Below are positions 63,122 through 64,000 of a stretch of DNA of 64,000 nt, in pieces (the first letter of the stretch is position 1; every line of letters starts with the position of its first letter). The DNA comes from Macrostomum hystrix (Eukaryota; Platyhelminthes; Macrostomidae). Location: NCBI GenBank assembly GCA_950097015.1, contig CATNEN010000038.1, positions 11,305,501 through 11,369,500 of the forward strand, in the 5' to 3' direction. Under the pieces are notes generated by a model. The model searched no databases. It was given only the letters and a program-made list of their open reading frames with translations, and was not told where the DNA came from. A program made the position numbers and the translations under genes.

Positions 63122-64000
63122 ATTTAAAAGCTTATAAAACGTCAGTAAAGAGACTATTGAGCGGTCATCGAACAGGTCGTTTAGCATCGACGTGTAGTCA
63201 TTGCGGAGATCATTTAACATTTCGTAGCAAGCACACGAAACGCAAGAACACGGGGCCAACTTTTTGTTGCGCATCTTCTGAAACAAGAAATCAAGTCGCC
63301 AGCCCTTCAGATCGTCGAGGTATTCAACGGTTCTGGCCGAAGGTCGGATTTTTCCCTTAAGAGCTAGTGCGTATTTGACACAATCCTATGCACAAACTTG
63401 CACTGTGCCTCAGTGCGGCCTTGCCAGGCCTTCAAACTTTATCAGCATGTCAGTCGAAATGTGCCTGCATCATCTCCGACCTCGGTGGTCACCGACCTTT
63501 ATCTAGATATAAAAAGGGCCGGCAAAATGGGTTGGTAGTGCATCTGTTAATAATCATTGTAGAGGTATTAATTGAGCTATCATTTTGGCGGTCGTTAAGC
63601 AGGTTCGATTGGGACGTACATCATAAAAAATTAAATGACATCATTGCGCAGGTCCTTAAAGACTCATAAATCAGTAAATTGATATAATTTAAATTTGAGC
63701 TTTTGAGCAATAGTCGAATAGTTGATTGAGTAGCCATTGCACGAGATCAGGCCACTGATCAGTCATGATCTGAGTCATTGTAAAAGCAAAATTATAGAAG
63801 TTAAAGGAACAATAAAAGCAAATATCGCAGCCAACCCTAGCCAAAGCCACCGACTTGAGTCCAGTCTGTCCAGCCTTAAACAACATGCCATTTTTTGAGT
63901 ACAGTCCACATAGACGATTGTCTATAGTTGCAAACTGAAAATATTGATTCCCTAAATTTCAAATCAACTCCACACAATTGAATGTACGAATAAAATAAAT
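63122..64000. other. intergenic with a diverged interspersed repeat, no gene recognised
   Basis: 63264-63345 resembles 17400-17500 (shared GAAACAA and ATCGTCGAGGTATTCAACGG). The rest, including the minus ORF at 63689-63886, has no domain that can be named. Confidence 0.45.

Noticed and set aside
63055-63360. 101-codon plus ORF ending near a diverged repeat
   Set aside because: It begins in the 47-bp tandem and continues into interspersed repeat. No protein family is recognised.

Overview
The window looks like nuclear DNA of an invertebrate animal. It holds intron-rich genes with GT-AG splice sites, a eukaryotic tRNA-Gln, a tRNA-headed SINE, two DNA-transposon MITEs and an exceptional density of minisatellites. 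The gene set (KIND-FERM-PDZ scaffold, beta-PIX RhoGEF, CELF splicing factor, TBATA/SPATIAL, SMIM15, canopy, SLC25A19, MARVEL protein) is typical of bilaterians. A spiralian such as a free-living flatworm fits, but the species cannot be fixed from sequence alone. Gene identities rest on remembered family motifs. Exon limits were chosen so that splice sites, reading phase and domain continuity all agree.

Layout. 1-7927 (minus): N-terminal part of a PTPN13/FRMPD2-like KIND-FERM-PDZ protein running off the left edge, with a tRNA-Gln(TTG) in one intron. 8440-9573 (minus): canopy/saposin-like ER protein. 11335-11667 (minus): SMIM15. 11.7-14.4 kb: three intergenic minisatellites. 14781-21682 (minus): complete seven-exon beta-PIX (SH3-DH-PH-C-tail). 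21.7-25.6 kb: intergenic, with a foldback MITE. 25612-26476 (plus): four-TM MARVEL protein, followed by a hAT-type MITE with a perfect 8-bp target duplication. 28158-29829 and 31422-32704 (plus): tandem paralogues of the mitochondrial thiamine pyrophosphate carrier, with near-identical first halves and diverged second halves. 33471-47851 (minus): CELF3-6/Bruno-like protein with three RRMs. 47.9-53.9 kb: repeat-filled, with a SINE. 53950-61371 (minus): complete five-exon TBATA homologue. Its second intron contains a separate same-strand gene (57877-59526) for a secreted protein made of about thirty 16-residue Asp/Tyr/Asn/Lys/Pro/Gly repeats. 61.4-64 kb: no convincing gene.

The main pattern is that most introns carry their own unrelated minisatellite. 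Unit lengths cluster at 20-24 bp (six arrays are exactly 21 bp). Several arrays begin at, or include, the 5' splice site. The clearest case is the first CELF intron, where the authentic donor is the first unit of an array of about fifty donor-like GTGAGAT motifs. Most long ORFs in the window are translations of these arrays and were not called as genes. The one repeat ORF called (57877-59526) has a signal peptide, a TATA box and a codon-multiple period.
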